Part shown: positions 1 through 8,598 of the stretch, one piece after another
Layout: each line of letters starts with the position of its first letter
Numbering within the stretch: position 1 is the first letter of the stretch
NCBI RefSeq assembly: GCF_012932425.1
Contig: NZ_JAAIII010000006.1
Span: 166,336-230,335, forward strand
Source: Bifidobacterium oedipodis
GTDB lineage: Bacteria; Actinomycetota; Actinomycetes; Actinomycetales; Bifidobacteriaceae
DNA: 64,000 nt
Direction of reading: 5' to 3'
The notes under the pieces: generated by a model
What the model saw: only the letters and a program-made list of their open reading frames with translations
Told to the model about the DNA's origin: nothing
The model's database searches: none
Made by a program: the position numbers and the translations under genes

Positions 1-1520
1 GCGGATTGCTGGATCATCGCCTCGGTGGGTGCCACTTGGGCGGTGTGGTCGATGATGTTCTGCAATGCCGGGCGCACCTGAGGCGCTACGGCGGGTGGCT
101 GCGGGGCACCGGGGAAACCGGGGTACGGTTGCTGCGGGTTGAGCGGCAGTGTGGCCTGTGACATAGCGGGTTGGGCTGGTTGCGGCGTGAAGGATGGCAT
201 TACTGCTGTGCGCTCGGCCAGTGGTGTGGTGGCACTGGTCAGGGGTGTGGTAGCGCCGGTTAGCGGTGCGGTGGCGTCAGCTAATGGTGTGGTGGCATCG
301 GGGGAGGAGGTAGTGCCAGCCATTGGTGTGGTGGTATCAGCCAGCGGTGTTGTGACGTCGGCGAGCACCTGCGTTGGTCCTGCGTCAAGCGTTGACACAG
401 GCGCGCCGGTGCCGTGCAGTGCATCAGACGCACGCCATAGGGTTCGTGGATTGTCGATATCGACGATATTGGCAGTACCGGTTGTGTCAGCGGAACCGAC
501 AGTGCCAGCGGACCTGACAGTGTCAGCGGAACCGGCTGAACCGGCCAAACCAAAAGGGGGCATCGCCTCTGTTTCCCCATTGGCCGCGCTTAGGGTCGCA
601 ATAGTGGGCGCGCCGGCGGCAGCACCACCCAACGGATTGGATTGGCTGTGCCATGCGTCGAATGCGATGGCCTGCAAAAGCTGATCCGGCGAACAGCGTT
701 GGGTGCGATCAGGGCTGAGCGCCGAACGGAAGGCGGCCATCGTGCCGGCTGGCAGACCGGTGAGATTCGCGTTGCCGCGGGCCTCGCGTTCCAACACCGC
801 CATCATCGGCTTCGTGCCGAATACGGGTGCGCCGGTAGCCGCGAACGCCAGAACCGAGGCCACCGACCACCAGTCGGTTGTCTCATCGGATTCGGCACCC
901 TCGATGATTTCCGGGGCGATGAACCCTGGTGTGCCCATCACCAGCCCGGTGCGGGTCACATGGCTTTCGCCCTCGCCCATGGCGATGCCGAAATCCACCA
1001 GCACCGGCCCGGAGGCGCTCACCATCACATTGGTGGGTTTGATGTCGCGGTGCACAATGCCGGCCGCATGCACGGCCCGCACCGCTTCGATGAGTTTGCG
1101 GGCCAAACGCTCCAGATCGTCGCCCGTATATCGCCCGTTAGCTGCCACATCGTCGCGCAGATTCTTGCCGTCGATCAGTTCGGTGACGATGAACGCCAGC
1201 GAATCGTCGAGCTCCATATCCACAATGCCGCATACGCCGGGATGGTTGATTTTCTTCAATGCCAAGGCCTCGCGGCGCAGTCGCTCGCGCGGTGTCACAT
1301 TCTCTTTCAGATCCGGGTCTGCGGCAGCCCCCTGGTTGCCGGCCGATGAATCCGTGTCGTCGGCCAGCGAATCACGCAGAATCTTCATCGCATAGGATTG
1401 CCCGCCGTCGTCGCGCACGCGCCACACCGATCCCATGGCCCCCGAGCCGAGCCGCGAGATCAGCGTGTAGCCACCCACCACTTCGCCCGGCTCAAGATTC
1501 AACGTGCTCAGATCACTCAT
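1..1520 (-). CDS. Serine/threonine protein kinase, C-terminus off the window edge
   Basis: This is the N-terminal part of a Hanks-type kinase; the reading frame stays open to base 1, so the end is missing. The start at 1520 gives MSDLSTLNLEPGEVVGGYTL. A glycine loop (LGSGAMGSV) is followed by the catalytic lysine in YAMKILR (about residue 46), the catalytic loop HRDIKPTN and DFGIA of the Mg-binding loop. After the kinase lobe, at about residue 290, comes a long Pro/Thr/Ala-rich linker with repeated TTPLA-type units, then a Pro/Gln-rich stretch that probably leads to a membrane segment outside the window. Such kinases phosphorylate Thr residues of division, cell-wall and FHA proteins in actinobacteria. 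The exact role is unknown. The kinase assignment is firm. Confidence 0.9.
   Translation of the reverse strand, partial: MSDLSTLNLEPGEVVGGYTLISRLGSGAMGSVWRVRDDGGQSYAMKILRDSLADDTDSSAGNQGAAADPDLKENVTPRERLRREALALKKINHPGVCGIVDMELDDSLAFIVTELIDGKNLRDDVAANGRYTGDDLERLARKLIEAVRAVHAAGIVHRDIKPTNVMVSASGPVLVDFGIAMGEGESHVTRTGLVMGTPGFIAPEIIEGAESDETTDWWSVASVLAFAATGAPVFGTKPMMAVLEREARGNANLTGLPAGTMAAFRSALSPDRTQRCSPDQLLQAIAFDAWHSQSNPLGGAAAGAPTIATLSAANGETEAMPPFGLAGSAGSADTVRSAGTVGSADTTGTANIVDIDNPRTLWRASDALHGTGAPVSTLDAGPTQVLADVTTPLADTTTPMAGTTSSPDATTPLADATAPLTGATTPLTSATTPLAERTAVMPSFTPQPAQPAMSQATLPLNPQQPYPGFPGAPQPPAVAPQVRPALQNIIDHTAQVAPTEAMIQQS
140..370 (-). repeat. Degenerate TTPLA-type repeat inside the kinase linker
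   Basis: Translated on the minus strand, this segment gives about seven tandem variants of a roughly 7-residue unit, among them TTPLADT, TTPMAG, TTPLADA, TAPLTGA, TTPLTSA and TTPLAERT. At the DNA level the plus strand shows repeated 'agcggtgtggtggc'-like units. The segment links the kinase lobe to its C-terminal part and is rich in potential phospho-threonines. Confidence 0.75.
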
Positions 1521-1696
1521 GCCTCCCATCCTAGCTATCGATCCGTGACGGAAATGCTGTGATTACATATCAAGCAAAGCTTGTCGTCAGTCATCGCGGA
1601 ATCTCGTCGTCTCAATATTTGACACGCAGTCCTCAAACATGAACAACCAGAAGCAAAGTTTGTGTAGTTCAAACAGTAGGGGAATGAAGCAAAAGC

Positions 1697-2917
1697 ATGT
1701 CAAGGGGACTGGGGTATCTTGCCGCGGCGCAAGGGGCAATGGCCTTGGCCTCGTCCATGTTCGCAGTCGGATTGGTATTTGCCGGTGCTGAACAATCGGA
1801 TGGAATGGGGCTGGCTATTACCTTGGCCTTGCGCACTTTGCCTACCATGATTTTGGCGTTTGTGGGAGGCGTGTTTGCGGATAGATGGTCGCGTAAGCAT
1901 ATCGCCATTGTCTCTTTGGCATGTGTAGCCTGTACGTATGTTGTCGACGCGCTGCTGATTGGTCCATATGGATTAGGGTGGCAAGTCCAAGCATTGTCGT
2001 TATTGGCGGGATTTGCCTCCGCGCTTGGTGCTCCGGCATTATATGCGCTACTGCCATCCATCGTTGATGCTGATGATATTGTGCATGGCAACGGTGTGGT
2101 GCGTACGTTGCGAAATGCTGGTTCGATTATTGGCCCGTTGTTGGCCGCCGGTATTGCCAATTGGCTGTCGAGCGCGGCGCTGTTCCTTTGTTCGGGAGCG
2201 GTTGAAGCCGCTGCCGCGCTTTGTCTGCTTGGACTACGTATGCGTGACGAGCGTGTTGATGAGCACGATGGGTCGGAGGAAAGTATCGGCAGCAGCTTGC
2301 TGGCCATCCCGCAGGTGTTTGCCACCTACCATTGGCTGGCGGTTGGGGTGGTGTTTTGGGCGCTGTTCTTGGGCGTACAGTCCGGTGCCGCCGACGTCCT
2401 GCTGCCGCTGTACGTCGTTGATGGACATGGCAAGGCGGCATGGTCGCTAATGACTGCCGTGCTGTCATTGGGATATATTACGGGCAGCATCGTGGTGCTG
2501 CGATATGGAATGAAACGCTGGTTGCTCACAGGCTCAGTGCTGTGGTCACTGCTTGCTGCAGTGCAGTTGGTGGTAGTGGCACTGTGGAACAACTATGTCG
2601 TCTGGATTATCGTCACCTTTCTGGCCGGCATGGGTTTGGAAATATCGGGAGCGTTATGGGGTTCCGTGCTCCAGTCGCGCGTGGATCAGGCGCATATGGG
2701 CCGTGTGTCATCCATCGATTACGCTTTGAGCTTCGGATGCATACCGTTTGCCTATGCGCTGTATGGATTGCTGGTGCGGTCCTCTATGCCAGTGGTGATG
2801 GCGGTTTCGGCCATTGTTATGGCTGTGGCCGGAGTATGCGTGGTGCCATTGACGTTGGCGGAAGATCGTGCGGTAATCACTACAGGAAACGCAGACCTGT
2901 CCCGGCAAGATGCCTAA
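1697..2917 (+). CDS. MFS transporter, drug-efflux type
   Basis: A 406-residue protein of the major facilitator superfamily. It is almost wholly hydrophobic, with about 11-12 predicted membrane segments. The loop between segments 2 and 3 has the MFS signature form GGVFADRWSRK at about residues 55-65, and a charged central loop at about residues 180-195 (RMRDERVDEHDGSEES) separates the two halves. It resembles the enterobactin/macrolide exporter type (MFS_3), but the substrate cannot be inferred. The ribosome site is weak (an AGGGG run about 12 bases upstream), so the exact start is uncertain. It converges on the histidine kinase gene, and the two stop codons overlap by 4 bases. Confidence 0.8.
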   Translation: MSRGLGYLAAAQGAMALASSMFAVGLVFAGAEQSDGMGLAITLALRTLPTMILAFVGGVFADRWSRKHIAIVSLACVACTYVVDALLIGPYGLGWQVQALSLLAGFASALGAPALYALLPSIVDADDIVHGNGVVRTLRNAGSIIGPLLAAGIANWLSSAALFLCSGAVEAAAALCLLGLRMRDERVDEHDGSEESIGSSLLAIPQVFATYHWLAVGVVFWALFLGVQSGAADVLLPLYVVDGHGKAAWSLMTAVLSLGYITGSIVVLRYGMKRWLLTGSVLWSLLAAVQLVVVALWNNYVVWIIVTFLAGMGLEISGALWGSVLQSRVDQAHMGRVSSIDYALSFGCIPFAYALYGLLVRSSMPVVMAVSAIVMAVAGVCVVPLTLAEDRAVITTGNADLSRQDA

Positions 2918-4251
2918 TCCACTTTGGTGAGGGGGAGGGGCAGGAGGATGTGCAGGTCGAACCAGTGATCGTGGGGGTCGATGGTCACTTCGCCGCCGTA
3001 TTGTCTGGCGATATGACGGATTGATTTGACGCCGAAGCCGTGCGAGCGAGTGTCGCGCTTGGTGGTGCGCAGGGAGCCGTCTGCCGCGTGGCGCAGCGTG
3101 GAATCGTAGTAATTCTCCACACGCACCACTGCGAACTGCCCATGGCGGTGCAACGCCAGCTTGATCAGACGCTGCTCAGGGTCGGCCAGGCGGCTCGTCG
3201 CCTCAATGGCATTGTCCAGCGCGTTGCCGAACAGGGTGGCGATATCCATGGAATCCATGCCGTCAAGCAGTTTGCCGTCGGCCACCATGGTGAAGGTGAT
3301 GCCCCGATCGTTGCAGGTGCGGGTTTTGGTGGTCAGGATCACGTCGAGCACCGGGTTGCCGGAATGCTGCTGGGCGCTGTATTCGTTCACCGAAGCCTCA
3401 AGCCGCTCGAACTGCGCCGACGCCTGCTGCGGGTCAAGTTCGGCGCGCAAGGCCACGATCTGATGCTTGAGATCGTGCGCCAGGCGCCCCATCGCCTCGA
3501 TGTTTTCCTTGGATTGCAGGTATTCCGCATGCTGGCTTTGCAGGCTTGCGTTAATCGACGCGAGCTCCAGAGAGGCGCGCGTCTGGCGAATCTGCTCCTG
3601 CTGTGCGTACAGCATCACGAAGCCGCACAAATCCACCAACGTGCGGATATAGAACACTTCCTGGCCCACGGTGCCGGAGAACGGGGTGTTGGTGGAGATG
3701 AAGCTCAGATTGCTCATCGCGAAGGTGATCAACGTAATGATGATGGTGGTCAGCGCCTCGCGCGCGGTGGGTGCCACCAGCTCGCCGCCGCTGAAATTAT
3801 GGCGTTCCGCAAGCCAGATAACGGCGAAACAGACGCCATAAATCACCACCAGCACGAGAATCGGCCACACGCCGAAGCGCGGCGCATCATCCGGTCTGAT
3901 GAATGAGTCGATCTGCCAGTGCAAGGATGCGACCAATTCAGCCAGCACAAAAGCGCGCGCCGTCAAAAATAGGGCAGTGCGTTTGCCGTTGCCCGATGCG
4001 AACAGAATGATCAGCCACATCGCTCCGAACGCCAGGCACATGCCGAGAATCCAGAACGTTAACGGCAACGTGCCAGCAAGATACTGCAGGGCCACCACGG
4101 CCACCAATCCTGCGGCACCCACGCCCAAGGTGCGCGGCAGCGGCACCGTGCGCGGCACGGCCGCCACATACATCATGCAGGCCAGCCATTCGCAGATTGC
4201 CGTATAGACGCGGGGGATATCGGGCAGGGCGTTGGTGATCTGTCCGCTCAT
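2914..4251 (-). CDS. GHKL sensor histidine kinase (AgrC-like), partner of the LytTR regulator
   Basis: A 445-residue membrane kinase. The first 220 residues hold about six membrane segments. Then come a dimerisation helix with RLAHDLKHQ (probable phospho-acceptor His259), the N box NALDNAIEA, and a short G box HGFGVKSI near the C-terminus. This is the AgrC/GHKL layout, which usually pairs with LytTR regulators. Its ATG overlaps the stop of the upstream regulator gene (ATGA, 4248-4251), so the two genes are translationally coupled. The signal is unknown; AgrC-type sensors often sense peptides, but no peptide gene was found next to it. Confidence 0.88.
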   Translation of the reverse strand: MSGQITNALPDIPRVYTAICEWLACMMYVAAVPRTVPLPRTLGVGAAGLVAVVALQYLAGTLPLTFWILGMCLAFGAMWLIILFASGNGKRTALFLTARAFVLAELVASLHWQIDSFIRPDDAPRFGVWPILVLVVIYGVCFAVIWLAERHNFSGGELVAPTAREALTTIIITLITFAMSNLSFISTNTPFSGTVGQEVFYIRTLVDLCGFVMLYAQQEQIRQTRASLELASINASLQSQHAEYLQSKENIEAMGRLAHDLKHQIVALRAELDPQQASAQFERLEASVNEYSAQQHSGNPVLDVILTTKTRTCNDRGITFTMVADGKLLDGMDSMDIATLFGNALDNAIEATSRLADPEQRLIKLALHRHGQFAVVRVENYYDSTLRHAADGSLRTTKRDTRSHGFGVKSIRHIARQYGGEVTIDPHDHWFDLHILLPLPLTKVD

Positions 4252-4964
4252 CGGCCGGCTCCCATGACATTGGTCAGCGCGGTAAGAAAATCCTTCTTGC
4301 GTGGGCGGCTGATGCGCAGCGCCTCACCATTCGACATCACGCAATCGGAATCCTGTACGGCCGTCACATGGTCCAGATTGACCAGATAACAGGAGTTCGA
4401 GCGGAAGAAATGGTGCCCCTGTAATTGCTCTTCCAGCTTTTTCAGGCTGGAGGTGATGGAGAGTTTGCCATTCAAAGTGTGAATCACAATGGTGTGACGA
4501 ATCGATTCGCAATACAAGATGTCGGAGAGTGCCAATCGCATCGATGAACTGCCGGTATCCACCAGCATGGAATCGTCGGTATTGCGCTTGACCTGCGCAA
4601 TCGAACGCTTCAGCTCCTGCTGGAAGCCGAACCACGGCACGGGCTTTAACAGGAAGCTCAACGCACCCACCTCATAGCCGTTGATGGCGTACTGGGCTGC
4701 GGAAGTGATGAACACAATCACTACGGAATCGTCGCGCTTGCGAATCTCACGGGCGGCGTCGATACCATCCATCTGCTTCATTTGGATATCCATGAGCAAA
4801 ATATCGTAGGTGGGCGTGTAATTCTCGACGATTGCCGCACCATCGTCGAACACCGTCACCGCAAACTGTTCGCCGGATTCGCTCTGATAGCGGTTGAGAT
4901 AATCCAACAGACGCTGACAATGCGTGGGATCATCCTCGACCACACCAATTCGTATCGCGCGCAT
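4248..4964 (-). CDS. LytTR-family response regulator
   Basis: A 238-residue regulator. The receiver domain (about 1-125) has the acidic pair VVEDD, the phospho-acceptor Asp59 in LLMDIQM, and the conserved Lys in LLKPV. A LytTR DNA-binding domain follows (about 140-235), with FFRSNSCYLVNLDHV and a basic C-terminal RPRKKDF stretch. It is the first gene of a two-gene operon with the histidine kinase and is divergent from the GH3 gene at 5280. They share a 315-bp intergenic region with paired 21-bp-spaced repeats, which makes that GH3 gene a likely target. A second LytTR regulator lies at 20585. Confidence 0.9.
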   Translation of the reverse strand: MRAIRIGVVEDDPTHCQRLLDYLNRYQSESGEQFAVTVFDDGAAIVENYTPTYDILLMDIQMKQMDGIDAAREIRKRDDSVVIVFITSAAQYAINGYEVGALSFLLKPVPWFGFQQELKRSIAQVKRNTDDSMLVDTGSSSMRLALSDILYCESIRHTIVIHTLNGKLSITSSLKKLEEQLQGHHFFRSNSCYLVNLDHVTAVQDSDCVMSNGEALRISRPRKKDFLTALTNVMGAGR

Positions 4965-5279
4965 AGCATTCCTTTCGACAACACCACAAGCCTAAGCCAT
5001 GCCGTGTCAAGTATAGGCGTCAACGATTGCGGAACGTGGTAGCGCTGCTCTAGCACAACGTTGTGCGAACACGCGGTGAAATGACACGAACGGTCGTTTT
5101 CACGACAGATTATGCACGAGAACCGACAGGTTGGGCGTGCCGGTCGCGATATCCGGACGATATCTGTTTGAATCAAACCAAGGCATAAGGATGTGTCGTC
5201 ATTGACTTCCATGAGAGACAAGCGAAGATGCAGCTTCCTTCTGCCCTTGCAATGCAATGAGAAATGGAGGAGACAACCT
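4965..5279. promoter_or_regulatory. Divergent promoter region between LytTR regulator and GH3 gene
   Basis: 315 bp without a credible gene. It must hold the promoters of both the two-component operon (minus) and the first GH3 gene (plus). Visible elements are a short palindrome GCACAACGTTGTGC at 5053-5066, the paired repeats at 5103-5139, an inverted repeat tgtttgaatcaaac at about 5165-5178, and the GH3 ribosome site GGAGGAG just before 5280. Confidence 0.6.
5103..5139 (+). promoter_or_regulatory. Candidate LytTR binding site, direct repeats 21 bp apart
   Basis: CGACAGATTATGCACG (5103) is repeated as CGACAGGTTGGGCGTG (5124), exactly 21 bp apart. LytTR regulators bind two imperfect direct repeats about two helical turns apart, which this geometry fits. 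A closely similar pair lies upstream of the GH3 gene at 21504. The assignment to a particular regulator is inference. Confidence 0.5.
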
Positions 5280-8162
5280 ATGTTAGGTATTAACTGGGGC
5301 GATGTTATCGCCGTTATCCAGTCGGTTGCCCCGCAACTGATCGCCATCGCCGTGGTACTGGTGCTTGCGCTCGCACTGACGATCGGCATCAACAAGAAGA
5401 CCGTGAAGGACGTCGCCGTCCGCAAGCTGGTCCATTCCGAGTCGTGGCTGGTGGCCTTGGTGGCCGCCGTCGTCGCCGTTTCGATGATGCTGTTCGGCCC
5501 GCTGGCCTCGCTGCTCAACAGTGCCACGGCCGTCAAGTACACGCTGTCCGAAACCACCATCTCCAACGCCAGCGATCTGGCCAAGGAGATCCAGTCGGAA
5601 GCCATCACCCTGCTGAAGAACGATGATGCCAACCTGCCGTTGGCCAACAAGAAGCTCAACGTGTTCGGCTGGGGCTCCACCAACCCAGTCTACGGCGGCA
5701 CCGGCTCCGGCTCGATGAATCAGAACTATGAGACCACTTCGATTCTCGACGGCCTGAAGGAAGCTGGCATCGAAACCAACGCCGACCTGAGCAAGCTGTA
5801 CACCGACTACCGCGCCGATCGCCCGGTCGTGGCCATGGCCGAGCAGGATTGGACCCTGCCCGAGGTTCCGGCCAGCCAGTATTCCGACTCCCTGATCGCC
5901 GACGCCAAGTCCTTCTCCGACGAGGCCATGGTCGTTATCACCCGCGTGGGCGGCGAAGGCGCCGACCTGCCGATGAACATGAAGGCCGACGGCATCACCT
6001 ACACCAACAACTCCGAGGACTATGAGGACTTCAAGGACGGCGAAAGCTTCCTGGAGCTCTCCCAGACCGAGAAGGACATGATCAAGCTGGTGACCGACAA
6101 CTTCGACAAGGTCACCGTGGTCTACAACGGCGCGAACACCTTCGAGCTCGGTTTCGTTGACGAATACCCGCAGATCAAGTCCGTGCTGTGGTGTCCGCCC
6201 GCAGGCCAGACCGGCTTCTCCGCCCTGGGCGACGTGCTCGCCGGCGAGACCAACCCGAGCGGCAAGACCTCCGACACCTTCATCAAGGATCTGACCCAGG
6301 CACCGAGCTACAACAACTTCGGTGACTTCCTGTACGACAACATGACCGAGTTCCCGACCGAGAACTTCGAGGAAGGCGAGACCACCCCGGCGTTCGTCAA
6401 CTACGTCGAAGGCATCTACGTGGGCTACAAGTACTACGAGACCGCCGCCGACGAGGGTGCGATCGACTACGACGCCGTCGTACAGTATCCGTTCGGCTAC
6501 GGCCTGTCCTACACCACCTTCTCCCAGGAGATGGGCGACGTGACCTATGCGGACGGCAAGATCTCCTTCGACGTGACCGTCACCAACACCGGTGACGTGG
6601 CCGGCAAGGACGTCGTCGAGACCTACGTTAACCCGCCGTACACCAACGGTGGCATCGAGAAGGCCTCCGCCAACCTGGTGGCCTTCGAGAAGACCGATCT
6701 GCTTGAGCCGGGCGAAAGCCAGACCGTGTCCATCGAATTCGAGGACGACGACATGGCCTCCTACGACTCCGCCGACGCCAAGGCGTGGGTGCTGGAAGCC
6801 GGCGACTACGCGGTGTCCATCCAGTCCGACTCCCACACCACCATCGACGAGCAGAACGTGACCGTCGACGAGACCATCACCTACGACTCCGAAGACAACA
6901 CCCACAACGGTGATCAGACCGTGGCCACCAACGTGTTCGACGATGCCGCCGGCGACGTGACCTACCTGTCTCGCGCCGACCACTTCGCCAACTACGACGA
7001 AGCCACCGCCGCGCCGACCGACTACAGCCTGTCCGAGGAGCGCAAGGCCGAGTTCCGCAACAACTCGAACTACGATCCTGCCGAATACAACGACGATTCC
7101 GACGAAATGCCGACCACCGGTGCCAAGAACGGCGTGCGTCTGGCCGACCTGACCGGCAAGGACTACGACGACGAGCTGTGGAACCAGCTGCTCGACCAGC
7201 TGACCTTCGACGAGATGGACAACCTGATCGCCTTCGGCGGCTACGGCACCCAGGCCATCGATTCCATCGGCAAGGTCGCCCTGACCGACGTTGATGGCCC
7301 GGCCTCCCTGAACAACAACTTCACCGGCGTCGGCTCCATCGGCTTCCCGTCGTCCACCTCCGTGGCCTGCACGTGGAACAAGGATCTGGCCCGCCAGTTC
7401 GGTGAGGGCATCGGCGACATGGCCCACGACATGCACGTGGCCGGTTGGTACGCCCCCGCGATGAACATCCACCGCAATGCCTTCTCCGGCCGTACCTTCG
7501 AGTACTTCTCCGAGGATGGTTACCTCTCCGGCGTGATGGCCGCCGAGCAGGTCGGTGGCGCCCAGTCCAAGGGCGTGTACGCCTTCATGAAGCACTACGC
7601 GCTCAACGACCAGGAGACCCGCCGACTCTCCGAGCTCAACACCTGGGCCAACGAGCAGTCGATCCGTGAGATCTACCTGAAGCCCTTCGAGATGAGTGTG
7701 AAGGAAGGCGGCGCCGGCGCCGTGATGAGCTCCTTCAACTACATCGGCACCGAATGGGCCGGCTCCCACACCGGACTGCTCAACACCGTTCTGCGCGACG
7801 AGTGGGGCTTCCGTGGCATGGTCCTGACCGATTACTTCGGCGGCTACGGCTACCAGAGCGCTGACCGCGCCATCCGCGGCGGCAACGATCTGATGCTGGC
7901 CACCACCGACGTGACCAACCACATCACCGACAAGTCCGCCACCTCGCTCCAGGCGATGCGCACCGCCTCGCACAACATCCTCTACACGGCCGCCAACAGC
8001 TGGCTGTACGAGGATGGCGAGCCCGAGGTCACCACCCCGATCTGGAAGACCATCACCTACGTGGTCTGGGGCGTCACCGCGGTTCTGTTCCTCGGCCTGA
8101 GCGCCCTGGCGATCAAGAAGTTCCTCGATCGCAAGAAGGCGGCCGCCGAGATCCAGGCCTGA
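5280..8162 (+). CDS. Membrane-anchored GH3 glycoside hydrolase, permuted domain order (copy 1)
   Basis: A 960-residue GH3 enzyme, beta-glucosidase type. The start at 5280 follows GGAGGAG; an in-frame start 87 bases upstream lacks a good ribosome site. Two membrane segments (about 10-36 and 55-80) flank a Lys-rich loop, and a third lies near the C-terminus (about 920-945) before KKFLDRKK. This places the catalytic part outside the cell. The order is unusual: the GH3 C-domain (starting near AITLLKNDD) comes first, then a fibronectin-like domain (NTGDVAGKDVVETY), and only then the (beta/alpha)8 N-domain. The N-domain carries KHYALNDQET and the presumed nucleophile Asp851 in VLTDYFGG. Specificity (beta-glucoside, xyloside or other) is unknown. 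Confidence 0.9.
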   Translation: MLGINWGDVIAVIQSVAPQLIAIAVVLVLALALTIGINKKTVKDVAVRKLVHSESWLVALVAAVVAVSMMLFGPLASLLNSATAVKYTLSETTISNASDLAKEIQSEAITLLKNDDANLPLANKKLNVFGWGSTNPVYGGTGSGSMNQNYETTSILDGLKEAGIETNADLSKLYTDYRADRPVVAMAEQDWTLPEVPASQYSDSLIADAKSFSDEAMVVITRVGGEGADLPMNMKADGITYTNNSEDYEDFKDGESFLELSQTEKDMIKLVTDNFDKVTVVYNGANTFELGFVDEYPQIKSVLWCPPAGQTGFSALGDVLAGETNPSGKTSDTFIKDLTQAPSYNNFGDFLYDNMTEFPTENFEEGETTPAFVNYVEGIYVGYKYYETAADEGAIDYDAVVQYPFGYGLSYTTFSQEMGDVTYADGKISFDVTVTNTGDVAGKDVVETYVNPPYTNGGIEKASANLVAFEKTDLLEPGESQTVSIEFEDDDMASYDSADAKAWVLEAGDYAVSIQSDSHTTIDEQNVTVDETITYDSEDNTHNGDQTVATNVFDDAAGDVTYLSRADHFANYDEATAAPTDYSLSEERKAEFRNNSNYDPAEYNDDSDEMPTTGAKNGVRLADLTGKDYDDELWNQLLDQLTFDEMDNLIAFGGYGTQAIDSIGKVALTDVDGPASLNNNFTGVGSIGFPSSTSVACTWNKDLARQFGEGIGDMAHDMHVAGWYAPAMNIHRNAFSGRTFEYFSEDGYLSGVMAAEQVGGAQSKGVYAFMKHYALNDQETRRLSELNTWANEQSIREIYLKPFEMSVKEGGAGAVMSSFNYIGTEWAGSHTGLLNTVLRDEWGFRGMVLTDYFGGYGYQSADRAIRGGNDLMLATTDVTNHITDKSATSLQAMRTASHNILYTAANSWLYEDGEPEVTTPIWKTITYVVWGVTAVLFLGLSALAIKKFLDRKKAAAEIQA

Positions 8163-8179
8163 GCTCAAGCCTGAACCCC

Positions 8180-8210
8180 AAGGTTCCGCCTCCTCCAGCG
8201 GCGGAACCTT
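8180..8210 (+). terminator. Terminator hairpin after GH3 copy 1
   Basis: Perfect 11-bp stem: aaggttccgcc (8180-8190) pairs with ggcggaacctt (8200-8210) around a 9-base loop, just after the GH3 stop codon. Confidence 0.7.
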
Positions 8211-8232
8211 AACAAATATTCATCAGTAGCCA

Positions 8233-8274
8233 AGCGGGCGGCATCCGGAGCAATCCGGGTGCCGCCCGCTTTTC
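8233..8274 (+). terminator. Second terminator hairpin after GH3 copy 1
   Basis: A 17-bp stem with one mismatch (8233-8249 with 8254-8270), very GC-rich, followed by TTTT. It stands as a back-up to the hairpin at 8180. Confidence 0.75.
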
Positions 8275-8598
8275 GCTGCTCTTCAATGTCTTTTGCCATC
8301 ATCCCGGATAATCCATCCATCATCCCGAGCGCAGGCGTAGCCGAAGTCGAGGAACCTCATTGCCTAACCACTGCTTATGCGCTGGTGTGTGGACGTGCCG
8401 AATATGATACTGTTAAGTGGCCTAACAAAAACGGGTTTCGAGGCGACGTTGCTTCGGAACTCCCACTGAAATTCTTGAGATATTTAGCTAGGAATAATCA
8501 GTCAGTCATCATCCGAAACAGCCTGATATCGGGCAAGCGACGCGAACAAGAACTGGAGTAATGGTGCTTCGGTTGCGGTATGAAAGGAGCGCGTCACC

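Larger units (their letters stand above)
8163..8598 (+). other. 436-bp intergenic region between GH3 copies 1 and 2
   Basis: It starts with two consecutive hairpins that can end transcription of copy 1. The rest holds no convincing gene. A short open frame at 8259-8561 has no ribosome site and no recognisable domain. The 3' half is relatively AT-rich and should hold the promoter of copy 2, whose ribosome site AAAGGAG lies at about 8582. No 21-bp-spaced repeat pair like those upstream of the other GH3 genes was found here. Confidence 0.5.

Noticed and set aside
5283..8168. 961-codon open frame antisense to GH3 copy 1
   Set aside because: It mirrors the GC-biased third positions of the GH3 gene, is rich in Gly/Val/His, has no domain and no ribosome site. 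Similar antisense frames over 16831-19308, 21420-23843, 34902-36689 and 45277-47832 were rejected for the same reason.
8259..8561. 100-codon frame between GH3 copies 1 and 2
   Set aside because: It starts inside a terminator hairpin, has no ribosome site and no protein-like domain.
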